Positions 1 through 9,581 of a stretch of DNA of 64,000 nucleotides are shown here, one piece after another. The DNA is taken from positions 62,001 through 126,000 of the forward strand of contig JBAWUJ010000075.1 in the NCBI GenBank assembly GCA_037176705.1. The letters run 5' to 3'. The first letter of the stretch is position 1. Each line of letters begins with the position of its first letter. The stretch comes from Molossus alvarezi (taxonomy: Eukaryota > Chordata > Mammalia > Chiroptera > Molossidae). The notes under the pieces are model-generated. The model was given only the letters and a program-made list of their open reading frames with translations, did not search any database and was not told where the DNA came from. Made by a program: the position numbers and the translations under genes.

Positions 1-110
1 CGAGAGCTGAGAGGGGCCGGTCCGCGCTCCGCCTGGCGGCCGGGGGGGCTGCCCGGGGGGCTGCCAGCCCAGGCGCTGGACTCTTAGGGCGCCTGGAGGC
101 GGCCGCCAAC
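1..110 (+). repeat. Partial spacer of the unit before copy 1
   Basis: This is the last 110 bases of a standard spacer, starting at the CGAGAGCTGAGAGG stretch and including the G-run direct repeat and the D-box-like element. Base -40 is A. There is no gene in it. Confidence 0.95.
78..90 (+). promoter_or_regulatory. D-box-like upstream 5S promoter element, altered form
   Basis: GGACTCTTAGGGC lies at -33 to -21 of gene 1. Mammalian 5S genes carry a D box with core CTCTTGGGGC at this spot. Here and before nearly every copy the core reads CTCTTAGGGC. The canonical core appears only before the genes at 3071 and 6031. The effect of the G-to-A change is not known. Confidence 0.6.
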
Positions 111-159
111 GTCTCCGGCCATACCACCCTGAACGCGCCCGATCTCGTGGGATCTGGGA

Positions 160-174
160 AGCTAAGCAGGGTCG
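160..174 (+). promoter_or_regulatory. Internal control region box A (example, copy 1)
   Basis: Gene positions 50-64 match the mammalian 5S box A with no change. This is part of the TFIIIA/TFIIIC-dependent type 1 Pol III promoter. It is the same in all copies except those at 6031 and 13137, which have C57G. Confidence 0.75.
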
Positions 175-189
175 GGCCCGGTCAGGACT

Positions 190-207
190 TGGATGGGAGA
201 CCGCCTG
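190..207 (+). promoter_or_regulatory. Internal control region box C (example, copy 1)
   Basis: Gene positions 80-97 are identical to the mammalian box C, the main TFIIIA contact. The intermediate element just upstream (about 67-72) carries T69C in majority genes and is unchanged in the genes at 3071 and 3664. Confidence 0.75.
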
Positions 208-240
208 GGAATGCCGGGTGCTGTAGGCTTTCGCCGCTCC

Positions 241-245
241 TTTTT
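241..245 (+). terminator. Pol III terminator T5 (example, copy 1)
   Basis: A run of five T begins 9 bases after the gene end, at gene offset 130-134. It recurs in every unit. In the units at 22604 and 27335 it is TTTTC, cut to four T. The same T run also forms part of a polypyrimidine tract leading to CCCCCCACAG. Confidence 0.8.
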
Positions 246-258
246 GGTCCCCCCACAG

Positions 259-541
259 CCAGCCAGCTGCGCACCTGCCGCGCTTCGGGCCGAGGGCCAC
301 GCAGCCCACGCACGCACGCGCCCCAGCCCACGCCGGGGGCCGAGCGAGGGAATCTGGGGCCCAGAGGGGATCCCCCCACGCCCCAGCAGCACACCAGCAG
401 GCCGCCGCGCAAGGCGCCGCAACTCGCGGGCGCCCGCGCCCGCCGGTGGGGCAGCGCAGCCCCGTGGGGCGGACCCCCGGCCCCCCAGGCGCAGACCTTG
501 GGGCCCCTGGACTGCGCATGCGCGGCCTGCCGAGCTCCGCG
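259..541 (+). other. Exon-like spacer segment between splice-site-like sequences (example, copy 1)
   Basis: The CTCCTTTTTGGTCCCCCCACAG tract ending at 258 looks like a good 3' splice site. A GCG/GTGAGG donor-like site follows at 541/542. Together they bound 283 bases that recur in each unit. If Pol II crosses the array, the 5S genes would lie in introns. No long + frame runs through the segment and no transcript evidence is available, so this is a structural observation only. Confidence 0.25.
513..524. promoter_or_regulatory. NRF-1-type palindrome (example, copy 1)
   Basis: TGCGCATGCGCG fits the NRF-1 consensus YGCGCAYGCGCR at all 12 positions. It sits in a CpG-dense spacer at unit offset 402-413 and recurs in nearly every unit. 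Units at 2479, 3071, 3664, 5440, 9582, 11952 and 17279 end in T instead and lose the last consensus base. Binding is inferred from the motif only. Confidence 0.6.
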
Positions 542-701
542 GTGAGGACCTGGTTCGAGGCTGGGCGGGACGGACCGCGCGCCTGGGTCCCCGAGAGCTG
601 AGAGGGGCCGGTCCGCGCTCCGCCTGGCGGCCGGGGGGGCTGCCCGGGGGGCTGCCAGCCCAGGCGCTGGACTCTTAGGGCGCCTGGAGGCGGCCGCCAA
701 C

Positions 702-822
702 GTCTCCGGCCATACCACCCTGAACGCGCCCGATCTCGTGGGATCTGGGAAGCTAAGCAGGGTCGGGCCCGGTCAGGACTTGGATGGGAGACCGCCTGGG
801 AATGCCGGGTGCTGTAGGCTTT
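702..822 (+). rRNA. 5S rRNA-type gene copy 2
   Basis: Majority gene. A C8 spacer gives a 593-bp unit. Confidence 0.9.
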
Positions 823-1294
823 CGCCGCTCCTTTTTGGTCCCCCCACAGCCAGCCAGCTGCGCACCTGCCGCGCTTCGGGCCGAGGGCCACGCAGCCCAC
901 GCACGCACGCGCCCCAGCCCACGCCGGGGGCCGAGCGAGGGAATCTGGGGCCCAGAGGGGATCCCCCCACGCCCCAGCAGCACACCAGCAGGCCGCCGCG
1001 CAAGGCGCCGCAACTCGCGGGCGCCCGCGCCCCCCCCGGTGGGGCAGCGCAGCCCCGTGGGGCGGACCCCCGGCCCCCCAGGCGCAGACCTTGGGGCCCC
1101 TGGACTGCGCATGCGCGGCCTGCCGAGCTCCGCGGTGAGGACCTGGTTCGAGGCTGGGCGGGACGGACCGCGCGCCTGGGTCCCCGAGAGCTGAGAGGGG
1201 CCGGTCCGCGCTCCGCCTGGCGGCCGGGGGGGCTGCCCGGGGGGCTGCCAGCCCAGGCGCTGGACTCTTAGGGCGCCTGGAGGCGGCCGCCAAC

Positions 1295-1415
1295 GTCTCC
1301 GGCCATACCACCCTGAACGCGCCCGATCTCGTGGGATCTGGGAAGCTAAGCAGGGTCGGGCCCGGTCAGGACTTGGATGGGAGACCGCCTGGGAATGCCG
1401 GGTGCTGTAGGCTTT
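1295..1415 (+). rRNA. 5S rRNA-type gene copy 3
   Basis: Majority gene. C8 spacer, 593-bp unit, like copy 2. Confidence 0.9.
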
Positions 1416-1887
1416 CGCCGCTCCTTTTTGGTCCCCCCACAGCCAGCCAGCTGCGCACCTGCCGCGCTTCGGGCCGAGGGCCACGCAGCCCACGCACGCA
1501 CGCGCCCCAGCCCACGCCGGGGGCCGAGCGAGGGAATCTGGGGCCCAGAGGGGATCCCCCCACGCCCCAGCAGCACACCAGCAGGCCGCCGCGCAAGGCG
1601 CCGCAACTCGCGGGCGCCCGCGCCCCCCCCGGTGGGGCAGCGCAGCCCCGTGGGGCGGACCCCCGGCCCCCCAGGCGCAGACCTTGGGGCCCCTGGACTG
1701 CGCATGCGCGGCCTGCCGAGCTCCGCGGTGAGGACCTGGTTCGAGGCTGGGCGGGACGGACCGCGCGCCTGGGTCCCCGAGAGCTGAGAGGGGCCGGTCC
1801 GCGCTCCGCCTGGCGGCCGGGGGGGCTGCCCGGGGGGCTGCCAGCCCAGGCGCTGGACTCTTAGGGCGCCTGGAGGCGGCCGCCAAC

Positions 1888-2008
1888 GTCTCCGGCCATA
1901 CCACCCTGAACGCGCCCGATCTCGTGGGATCTGGGAAGCTAAGCAGGGTCGGGCCCGGTCAGGACTTGGATGGGAGACCGCCTGGGAATGCCGGGTGCTG
2001 TAGGCTTT
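1888..2008 (+). rRNA. 5S rRNA-type gene copy 4
   Basis: Majority gene. The spacer has GCGCCGGCGCCC and GTGGTTCGG (TT at 2245-2246), marks shared with the units at 4849 and 10767. Confidence 0.9.
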
Positions 2009-2478
2009 CGCCGCTCCTTTTTGGTCCCCCCACAGCCAGCCAGCTGCGCACCTGCCGCGCTTCGGGCCGAGGGCCACGCAGCCCACGCACGCACGCGCCC
2101 CAGCCCACGCCGGGGGCCGAGCGAGGGAATCTGGGGCCCAGAGGGGATCCCCCCACGCCCCAGCAGCACACCAGCAGGCCGCCGCGCAAGGCGCCGCAAC
2201 TCGCGGGCGCCGGCGCCCGCCGGTGGGGCAGCGCAGCCCCGTGGTTCGGACCCCCGGCCCCCCAGGCGCAGACCTTGGGGCCCCTGGACTGCGCATGCGC
2301 GGCCTGCCGAGCTCCGCGGTGAGGACCTGGTTCGAGGCTGGGCGGGACGGACCGCGCGCCTGGGTCCCCGAGAGCTGAGAGGGGCCGGTCCGCGCTCCGC
2401 CTGGCGGCCGGGGGGGCTGCCCGGGGGGCTGCCAGCCCAGGCGCTGGACTCTTAGGGCGCCTGGAGGCGGCCGCCAAC

Positions 2479-2599
2479 GTCTCCGGCCATACCACCCTGA
2501 ACGCGCCCGATCTCGTGGGATCTGGGAAGCTAAGCAGGGTCGGGCCCGGTCAGGACTTGGATGGGAGACCGCCTGGGAATGCCGGGTGCTGTAGGCTTT
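2479..2599 (+). rRNA. 5S rRNA-type gene copy 5
   Basis: Majority gene joined to an ancestral-type spacer: GACC, C8, GCGCTGCC, GTGAGAACC, base -40 C and a canonical D box. Unit 592 bp. Confidence 0.9.
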
Positions 2600-3037
2600 C
2601 GCCGCTCCTTTTTGGTCCCCCCACAGCCAGCCAGCTGCGCACCTGCCGCGCTTCGGGCCGAGGGCCACGCAGCCCACGCACGCACGCGCCCCAGCCCACG
2701 CCGGGGGCCGAGCGAGGGAATCTGGGGCCCAGAGGGGACCCCCCACGCCCCAGCAGCACACCAGCAGGCCGCCGCGCAAGGCGCCGCAACTCGCGGGCGC
2801 CCGCGCCCCCCCCGGTGGGGCAGCGCAGCCCCGTGGGGCGGACCCCCGGCCCCCCAGGCGCAGACCTTGGGGCCCCTGGACTGCGCATGCGCTGCCTGCC
2901 GAGCTCCGCGGTGAGAACCTGGTTCGAGGCTGGGCGGGACGGACCGCGCGCCTGGGTCCCCGAGAGCTGAGAGGGGCCGGTCCGCGCTCCGCCTGGCGGC
3001 CGGGGGGGCTGCCCGGGGGGCTGCCAGCCCCGGCGCT

Positions 3038-3050
3038 GGACTCTTGGGGC
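3038..3050 (+). promoter_or_regulatory. Canonical D-box-like element before the gene at 3071
   Basis: GGACTCTTGGGGC at -33 to -21 matches the core and spacing of the mammalian 5S D box. It stands before the most ancestral-like gene in the window. This supports mammalian origin and shows what the altered D boxes of the other units derive from. Confidence 0.7.
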
Positions 3051-3070
3051 GCCTGGAGGCGGCCGCCAAC

Positions 3071-3191
3071 GTCTACGGCCATACCACCCTGAACGCGCCC
3101 GATCTCGTGTGATCTGGGAAGCTAAGCAGGGTCGGGCCTGGTTAGGACTTGGATGGGAGACCGCCTGGGAATCCCGGGTGCTGTAGGCTTT
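3071..3191 (+). rRNA. 5S rRNA-type gene copy 6, ancestral-like
   Basis: This is the copy nearest to the mammalian 5S, with four changes: C39G, C46G, T76G and A103C. Positions 5, 40, 69 and 73 are unchanged, so helix I and the intermediate promoter element are normal. A103C leaves a U-C mismatch with U72 in helix V. Its D box is canonical. The 3' flank is TGGCCGCTCC rather than TCGCCGCTCC, and the spacer is GACC, C8 with a C6 run, GCGCTGCC and CAAGCGAGG. It still carries the helix III and loop E changes. Confidence 0.92.
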
Positions 3192-3663
3192 GGCCGCTCC
3201 TTTTTGGTCCCCCCACAGCCAGCCAGCTGCGCACCTGCCGCGCTTCGGGCCGAGGGCCACGCAGCCCACGCACGCACGCGCCCCAGCCCACGCCGGGGGC
3301 CAAGCGAGGGAATCTGGGGCCCAGAGGGGACCCCCCACGCCCCAGCAGCACACCAGCAGGCCGCCGCGCAAGGCGCCGCAACTCGCGGGCGCCCGCGCCC
3401 CCCCCGGTGGGGCAGCGCAGCCCCGTGGGGCGGACCCCCCGGCCCCCCAGGCGCAGACCTTGGGGCCCCTGGACTGCGCATGCGCTGCCTGCCGAGCTCC
3501 GCGGTGAGGACCTGGTTCGAGGCTGGGCGGGACGGACCGCGCGCCTGGGTCCCCGAGAGCTGAGAGGGGCCGGTCCGCGCTCCGCCTGGCGGCCGGGGGG
3601 GCTGCCCGGGGGGCTGCCAGCCCCGGCGCTGGACTCTTAGGGCGCCTGGAGGCGGCCGCCAAC

Positions 3664-3784
3664 GTCTACGGCCATACCACCCTGAACGCGCCCGATCTCG
3701 TGTGATCTGGGAAGCTAAGCAGGGTCGGGCCTGGTTAGGACTTGGATGGGAGACCGCCTGGGAATCCCGGGTGCTGTAGGCTTT
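3664..3784 (+). rRNA. 5S rRNA-type gene copy 7, ancestral-like
   Basis: The gene is the same as at 3071 (C39G, C46G, T76G, A103C) with the TGGCCGCTCC flank. Its D box has the altered CTCTTAGGGC core. GACC, C9, C6-run spacer with GCGCTGCC; unit 594 bp. Confidence 0.92.
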
Positions 3785-4257
3785 GGCCGCTCCTTTTTGG
3801 TCCCCCCACAGCCAGCCAGCTGCGCACCTGCCGCGCTTCGGGCCGAGGGCCACGCAGCCCACGCACGCACGCGCCCCAGCCCACGCCGGGGGCCGAGCGA
3901 GGGAATCTGGGGCCCAGAGGGGACCCCCCACGCCCCAGCAGCACACCAGCAGGCCGCCGCGCAAGGCGCCGCAACTCGCGGGCGCCCGCGCCCCCCCCCG
4001 GTGGGGCAGCGCAGCCCCGTGGGGCGGACCCCCCGGCCCCCCAGGCGCAGACCTTGGGGCCCCTGGACTGCGCATGCGCTGCCTGCCGAGCTCCGCGGTG
4101 AGGACCTGGTTCGAGGCTGGGCGGGACGGACCGCGCGCCTGGGTCCCCGAGAGCTGAGAGGGGCCGGTCCGCGCTCCGCCTGGCGGCCGGGGGGGCTGCC
4201 CGGGGGGCTGCCAGCCCAGGCGCTGGACTCTTAGGGCGCCTGGAGGCGGCCGCCAAC

Positions 4258-4378
4258 GTCTCCGGCCATACCACCCTGAACGCGCCCGATCTCGTGGGAT
4301 CTGGGAAGCTAAGCAGGGTCGGGCCCGGTCAGGACTTGGATGGGAGACCGCCTGGGAATGCCGGGTGCTGTAGGCTTT
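4258..4378 (+). rRNA. 5S rRNA-type gene copy 8
   Basis: Majority gene, standard spacer, base -40 A. Confidence 0.9.
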
Positions 4379-4848
4379 CGCCGCTCCTTTTTGGTCCCCC
4401 CACAGCCAGCCAGCTGCGCACCTGCCGCGCTTCGGGCCGAGGGCCACGCAGCCCACGCACGCACGCGCCCCAGCCCACGCCGGGGGCCGAGCGAGGGAAT
4501 CTGGGGCCCAGAGGGGATCCCCCCACGCCCCAGCAGCACACCAGCAGGCCGCCGCGCAAGGCGCCGCAACTCGCGGGCGCCCGCGCCCGCCGGTGGGGCA
4601 GCGCAGCCCCGTGGGGCGGACCCCCGGCCCCCCAGGCGCAGACCTTGGGGCCCCTGGACTGCGCATGCGCGGCCTGCCGAGCTCCGCGGTGAGGACCTGG
4701 TTCGAGGCTGGGCGGGACGGACCGCGCGCCTGGGTCCCCGAGAGCTGAGAGGGGCCGGTCCGCGCTCCGCCTGGCGGCCGGGGGGGCTGCCCGGGGGGCT
4801 GCCAGCCCAGGCGCTGGACTCTTAGGGCGCCTGGAGGCGGCCGCCAAC

Positions 4849-4969
4849 GTCTCCGGCCATACCACCCTGAACGCGCCCGATCTCGTGGGATCTGGGAAGC
4901 TAAGCAGGGTCGGGCCCGGTCAGGACTTGGATGGGAGACCGCCTGGGAATGCCGGGTGCTGTAGGCTTT
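4849..4969 (+). rRNA. 5S rRNA-type gene copy 9
   Basis: Majority gene. The spacer carries GCGCCGGCGCCC and GTGGTTCGG as at 1888. Confidence 0.9.
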
Positions 4970-5439
4970 CGCCGCTCCTTTTTGGTCCCCCCACAGCCAG
5001 CCAGCTGCGCACCTGCCGCGCTTCGGGCCGAGGGCCACGCAGCCCACGCACGCACGCGCCCCAGCCCACGCCGGGGGCCGAGCGAGGGAATCTGGGGCCC
5101 AGAGGGGATCCCCCCACGCCCCAGCAGCACACCAGCAGGCCGCCGCGCAAGGCGCCGCAACTCGCGGGCGCCGGCGCCCGCCGGTGGGGCAGCGCAGCCC
5201 CGTGGTTCGGACCCCCGGCCCCCCAGGCGCAGACCTTGGGGCCCCTGGACTGCGCATGCGCGGCCTGCCGAGCTCCGCGGTGAGGACCTGGTTCGAGGCT
5301 GGGCGGGACGGACCGCGCGCCTGGGTCCCCGAGAGCTGAGAGGGGCCGGTCCGCGCTCCGCCTGGCGGCCGGGGGGGCTGCCCGGGGGGCTGCCAGCCCA
5401 GGCGCTGGACTCTTAGGGCGCCTGGAGGCGGCCGCCAAC

Positions 5440-5560
5440 GTCTCCGGCCATACCACCCTGAACGCGCCCGATCTCGTGGGATCTGGGAAGCTAAGCAGGG
5501 TCGGGCCCGGTCAGGACTTGGATGGGAGACCGCCTGGGAATGCCGGGTGCTGTAGGCTTT
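5440..5560 (+). rRNA. 5S rRNA-type gene copy 10
   Basis: Majority gene with the same ancestral-type spacer as copy 5 (GACC, C8, GCGCTGCC, GTGAGAACC, base -40 C), but with G6 instead of G7 at 5963-5968. Confidence 0.9.
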
Positions 5561-5997
5561 CGCCGCTCCTTTTTGGTCCCCCCACAGCCAGCCAGCTGCG
5601 CACCTGCCGCGCTTCGGGCCGAGGGCCACGCAGCCCACGCACGCACGCGCCCCAGCCCACGCCGGGGGCCGAGCGAGGGAATCTGGGGCCCAGAGGGGAC
5701 CCCCCACGCCCCAGCAGCACACCAGCAGGCCGCCGCGCAAGGCGCCGCAACTCGCGGGCGCCCGCGCCCCCCCCGGTGGGGCAGCGCAGCCCCGTGGGGC
5801 GGACCCCCGGCCCCCCAGGCGCAGACCTTGGGGCCCCTGGACTGCGCATGCGCTGCCTGCCGAGCTCCGCGGTGAGAACCTGGTTCGAGGCTGGGCGGGA
5901 CGGACCGCGCGCCTGGGTCCCCGAGAGCTGAGAGGGGCCGGTCCGCGCTCCGCCTGGCGGCCGGGGGGCTGCCCGGGGGGCTGCCAGCCCCGGCGCT

Positions 5998-6010
5998 GGA
6001 CTCTTGGGGC
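5998..6010 (+). promoter_or_regulatory. Canonical D-box-like element before the gene at 6031
   Basis: This is the second of only two CTCTTGGGGC cores in the window, at -33 to -21 of the chimeric gene. It sits in a spacer that shares GACC, GCGCTGCC and GTGAGAACC marks with the spacer before 3071, so the two are copies of one haplotype. Confidence 0.7.
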
Positions 6011-6030
6011 GCCTGGAGGCGGCCGCCAAC

Positions 6031-6151
6031 GTCTACGGCCATACCACCCTGAACGCGCCCGATCTCGTGTGATCTGGGAAGCTAAGGAGGGTCGGGCCCG
6101 GTCAGGACTTGGATGGGAGACCGCCTGGGAATGCCGGGTGCTGTAGGCTTT
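6031..6151 (+). rRNA. 5S rRNA-type gene copy 11, chimeric
   Basis: Positions 5 (A) and 40 (T) are ancestral-like, while 69 (C), 73 (C) and 103 (G) are majority type, so an exchange lies between 41 and 68. C57G at 6087 falls in box A. The 3' flank is majority type and the spacer has GCGCCGGCGCCC with normal GTGGGGCGG. The upstream D box is canonical. Confidence 0.92.
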
Positions 6152-6621
6152 CGCCGCTCCTTTTTGGTCCCCCCACAGCCAGCCAGCTGCGCACCTGCCG
6201 CGCTTCGGGCCGAGGGCCACGCAGCCCACGCACGCACGCGCCCCAGCCCACGCCGGGGGCCGAGCGAGGGAATCTGGGGCCCAGAGGGGATCCCCCCACG
6301 CCCCAGCAGCACACCAGCAGGCCGCCGCGCAAGGCGCCGCAACTCGCGGGCGCCGGCGCCCGCCGGTGGGGCAGCGCAGCCCCGTGGGGCGGACCCCCGG
6401 CCCCCCAGGCGCAGACCTTGGGGCCCCTGGACTGCGCATGCGCGGCCTGCCGAGCTCCGCGGTGAGGACCTGGTTCGAGGCTGGGCGGGACGGACCGCGC
6501 GCCTGGGTCCCCGAGAGCTGAGAGGGGCCGGTCCGCGCTCCGCCTGGCGGCCGGGGGGGCTGCCCGGGGGGCTGCCAGCCCAGGCGCTGGACTCTTAGGG
6601 CGCCTGGAGGCGGCCGCCAAC

Positions 6622-6742
6622 GTCTCCGGCCATACCACCCTGAACGCGCCCGATCTCGTGGGATCTGGGAAGCTAAGCAGGGTCGGGCCCGGTCAGGACT
6701 TGGATGGGAGACCGCCTGGGAATGCCGGGTGCTGTAGGCTTT
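6622..6742 (+). rRNA. 5S rRNA-type gene copy 12
   Basis: Majority gene, standard spacer, base -40 A. Confidence 0.9.
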
Positions 6743-7212
6743 CGCCGCTCCTTTTTGGTCCCCCCACAGCCAGCCAGCTGCGCACCTGCCGCGCTTCGGG
6801 CCGAGGGCCACGCAGCCCACGCACGCACGCGCCCCAGCCCACGCCGGGGGCCGAGCGAGGGAATCTGGGGCCCAGAGGGGATCCCCCCACGCCCCAGCAG
6901 CACACCAGCAGGCCGCCGCGCAAGGCGCCGCAACTCGCGGGCGCCCGCGCCCGCCGGTGGGGCAGCGCAGCCCCGTGGGGCGGACCCCCGGCCCCCCAGG
7001 CGCAGACCTTGGGGCCCCTGGACTGCGCATGCGCGGCCTGCCGAGCTCCGCGGTGAGGACCTGGTTCGAGGCTGGGCGGGACGGACCGCGCGCCTGGGTC
7101 CCCGAGAGCTGAGAGGGGCCGGTCCGCGCTCCGCCTGGCGGCCGGGGGGGCTGCCCGGGGGGCTGCCAGCCCAGGCGCTGGACTCTTAGGGCGCCTGGAG
7201 GCGGCCGCCAAC

Positions 7213-7333
7213 GTCTCCGGCCATACCACCCTGAACGCGCCCGATCTCGTGGGATCTGGGAAGCTAAGCAGGGTCGGGCCCGGTCAGGACTTGGATGGGA
7301 GACCGCCTGGGAATGCCGGGTGCTGTAGGCTTT
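7213..7333 (+). rRNA. 5S rRNA-type gene copy 13
   Basis: Majority gene, standard spacer, base -40 A. Confidence 0.9.
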
Positions 7334-7803
7334 CGCCGCTCCTTTTTGGTCCCCCCACAGCCAGCCAGCTGCGCACCTGCCGCGCTTCGGGCCGAGGGCC
7401 ACGCAGCCCACGCACGCACGCGCCCCAGCCCACGCCGGGGGCCGAGCGAGGGAATCTGGGGCCCAGAGGGGATCCCCCCACGCCCCAGCAGCACACCAGC
7501 AGGCCGCCGCGCAAGGCGCCGCAACTCGCGGGCGCCCGCGCCCGCCGGTGGGGCAGCGCAGCCCCGTGGGGCGGACCCCCGGCCCCCCAGGCGCAGACCT
7601 TGGGGCCCCTGGACTGCGCATGCGCGGCCTGCCGAGCTCCGCGGTGAGGACCTGGTTCGAGGCTGGGCGGGACGGACCGCGCGCCTGGGTCCCCGAGAGC
7701 TGAGAGGGGCCGGTCCGCGCTCCGCCTGGCGGCCGGGGGGGCTGCCCGGGGGGCTGCCAGCCCAGGCGCTGGACTCTTAGGGCGCCTGGAGGCGGCCGCC
7801 AAC

Positions 7804-7924
7804 GTCTCCGGCCATACCACCCTGAACGCGCCCGATCTCGTGGGATCTGGGAAGCTAAGCAGGGTCGGGCCCGGTCAGGACTTGGATGGGAGACCGCCTG
7901 GGAATGCCGGGTGCTGTAGGCTTT
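7804..7924 (+). rRNA. 5S rRNA-type gene copy 14
   Basis: Majority gene, C8 spacer, 593-bp unit. Confidence 0.9.
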
Positions 7925-8396
7925 CGCCGCTCCTTTTTGGTCCCCCCACAGCCAGCCAGCTGCGCACCTGCCGCGCTTCGGGCCGAGGGCCACGCAGCCC
8001 ACGCACGCACGCGCCCCAGCCCACGCCGGGGGCCGAGCGAGGGAATCTGGGGCCCAGAGGGGATCCCCCCACGCCCCAGCAGCACACCAGCAGGCCGCCG
8101 CGCAAGGCGCCGCAACTCGCGGGCGCCCGCGCCCCCCCCGGTGGGGCAGCGCAGCCCCGTGGGGCGGACCCCCGGCCCCCCAGGCGCAGACCTTGGGGCC
8201 CCTGGACTGCGCATGCGCGGCCTGCCGAGCTCCGCGGTGAGGACCTGGTTCGAGGCTGGGCGGGACGGACCGCGCGCCTGGGTCCCCGAGAGCTGAGAGG
8301 GGCCGGTCCGCGCTCCGCCTGGCGGCCGGGGGGGCTGCCCGGGGGGCTGCCAGCCCAGGCGCTGGACTCTTAGGGCGCCTGGAGGCGGCCGCCAAC

Positions 8397-8517
8397 GTCT
8401 CCGGCCATACCACCCTGAACGCGCCCGATCTCGTGGGATCTGGGAAGCTAAGCAGGGTCGGGCCCGGTCAGGACTTGGATGGGAGACCGCCTGGGAATGC
8501 CGGGTGCTGTAGGCTTT
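8397..8517 (+). rRNA. 5S rRNA-type gene copy 15
   Basis: Majority gene. The spacer has CCTGGTGGCC for CCTGGCGGCC, shared only with the unit at 16094. Confidence 0.9.
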
Positions 8518-8987
8518 CGCCGCTCCTTTTTGGTCCCCCCACAGCCAGCCAGCTGCGCACCTGCCGCGCTTCGGGCCGAGGGCCACGCAGCCCACGCACG
8601 CACGCGCCCCAGCCCACGCCGGGGGCCGAGCGAGGGAATCTGGGGCCCAGAGGGGATCCCCCCACGCCCCAGCAGCACACCAGCAGGCCGCCGCGCAAGG
8701 CGCCGCAACTCGCGGGCGCCCGCGCCCGCCGGTGGGGCAGCGCAGCCCCGTGGGGCGGACCCCCGGCCCCCCAGGCGCAGACCTTGGGGCCCCTGGACTG
8801 CGCATGCGCGGCCTGCCGAGCTCCGCGGTGAGGACCTGGTTCGAGGCTGGGCGGGACGGACCGCGCGCCTGGGTCCCCGAGAGCTGAGAGGGGCCGGTCC
8901 GCGCTCCGCCTGGTGGCCGGGGGGGCTGCCCGGGGGGCTGCCAGCCCAGGCGCTGGACTCTTAGGGCGCCTGGAGGCGGCCGCCAAC

Positions 8988-9108
8988 GTCTCCGGCCATA
9001 CCACCCTGAACGCGCCCGATCTCGTGGGATCTGGGAAGCTAAGCAGGGTCGGGCCCGGTCAGGACTTGGATGGGAGACCGCCTGGGAATGCCGGGTGCTG
9101 TAGGCTTT
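8988..9108 (+). rRNA. 5S rRNA-type gene copy 16
   Basis: Majority gene. GAGGGTATCC and C9 spacer, 594-bp unit; matched by 11358 and 16685. Confidence 0.9.
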
Positions 9109-9581
9109 CGCCGCTCCTTTTTGGTCCCCCCACAGCCAGCCAGCTGCGCACCTGCCGCGCTTCGGGCCGAGGGCCACGCAGCCCACGCACGCACGCGCCC
9201 CAGCCCACGCCGGGGGCCGAGCGAGGGAATCTGGGGCCCAGAGGGTATCCCCCCACGCCCCAGCAGCACACCAGCAGGCCGCCGCGCAAGGCGCCGCAAC
9301 TCGCGGGCGCCCGCGCCCCCCCCCGGTGGGGCAGCGCAGCCCCGTGGGGCGGACCCCCGGCCCCCCAGGCGCAGACCTTGGGGCCCCTGGACTGCGCATG
9401 CGCGGCCTGCCGAGCTCCGCGGTGAGGACCTGGTTCGAGGCTGGGCGGGACGGACCGCGCGCCTGGGTCCCCGAGAGCTGAGAGGGGCCGGTCCGCGCTC
9501 CGCCTGGCGGCCGGGGGGGCTGCCCGGGGGGCTGCCAGCCCAGGCGCTGGACTCTTAGGGCGCCTGGAGGCGGCCGCCAAC

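Larger units (their letters stand above)
111..231 (+). rRNA. 5S rRNA-type gene copy 1, majority form
   Basis: The 121-bp gene starts GTCTCCGGCC and ends GTAGGCTTT. It differs from the mammalian 5S at A5C, C39G, T40G, C46G, T69C, T73C, T76G and A103G. In the standard fold A5C makes a C-U mismatch with U114 in helix I, C46G a G-G mismatch with G31 in helix III, T76G disrupts the loop E motif, T69C turns a G-U pair into G-C and A103G makes a U-G wobble in helix V. Boxes A and C are intact. It is probably a pseudogene or satellite copy, though it may be transcribed. A standard spacer follows. Confidence 0.9.

Noticed and set aside
318..332. ACGC microsatellite (CACGCACGCACGCGCC)
   Set aside because: It is only about three imperfect repeats and does not vary in length between units.
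395..425. CTCF-like motif around CACCAGCAGGCCGCCGCG
   Set aside because: It fits about 10 of 13 core positions by eye but misses the central G run, so it is too weak to annotate without a matrix score.
147..545. Plus-strand 132-178 residue frames starting inside each 5S gene
   Set aside because: They begin at a GTG inside the rRNA gene, change reading with each spacer length type and show no recognisable domain.
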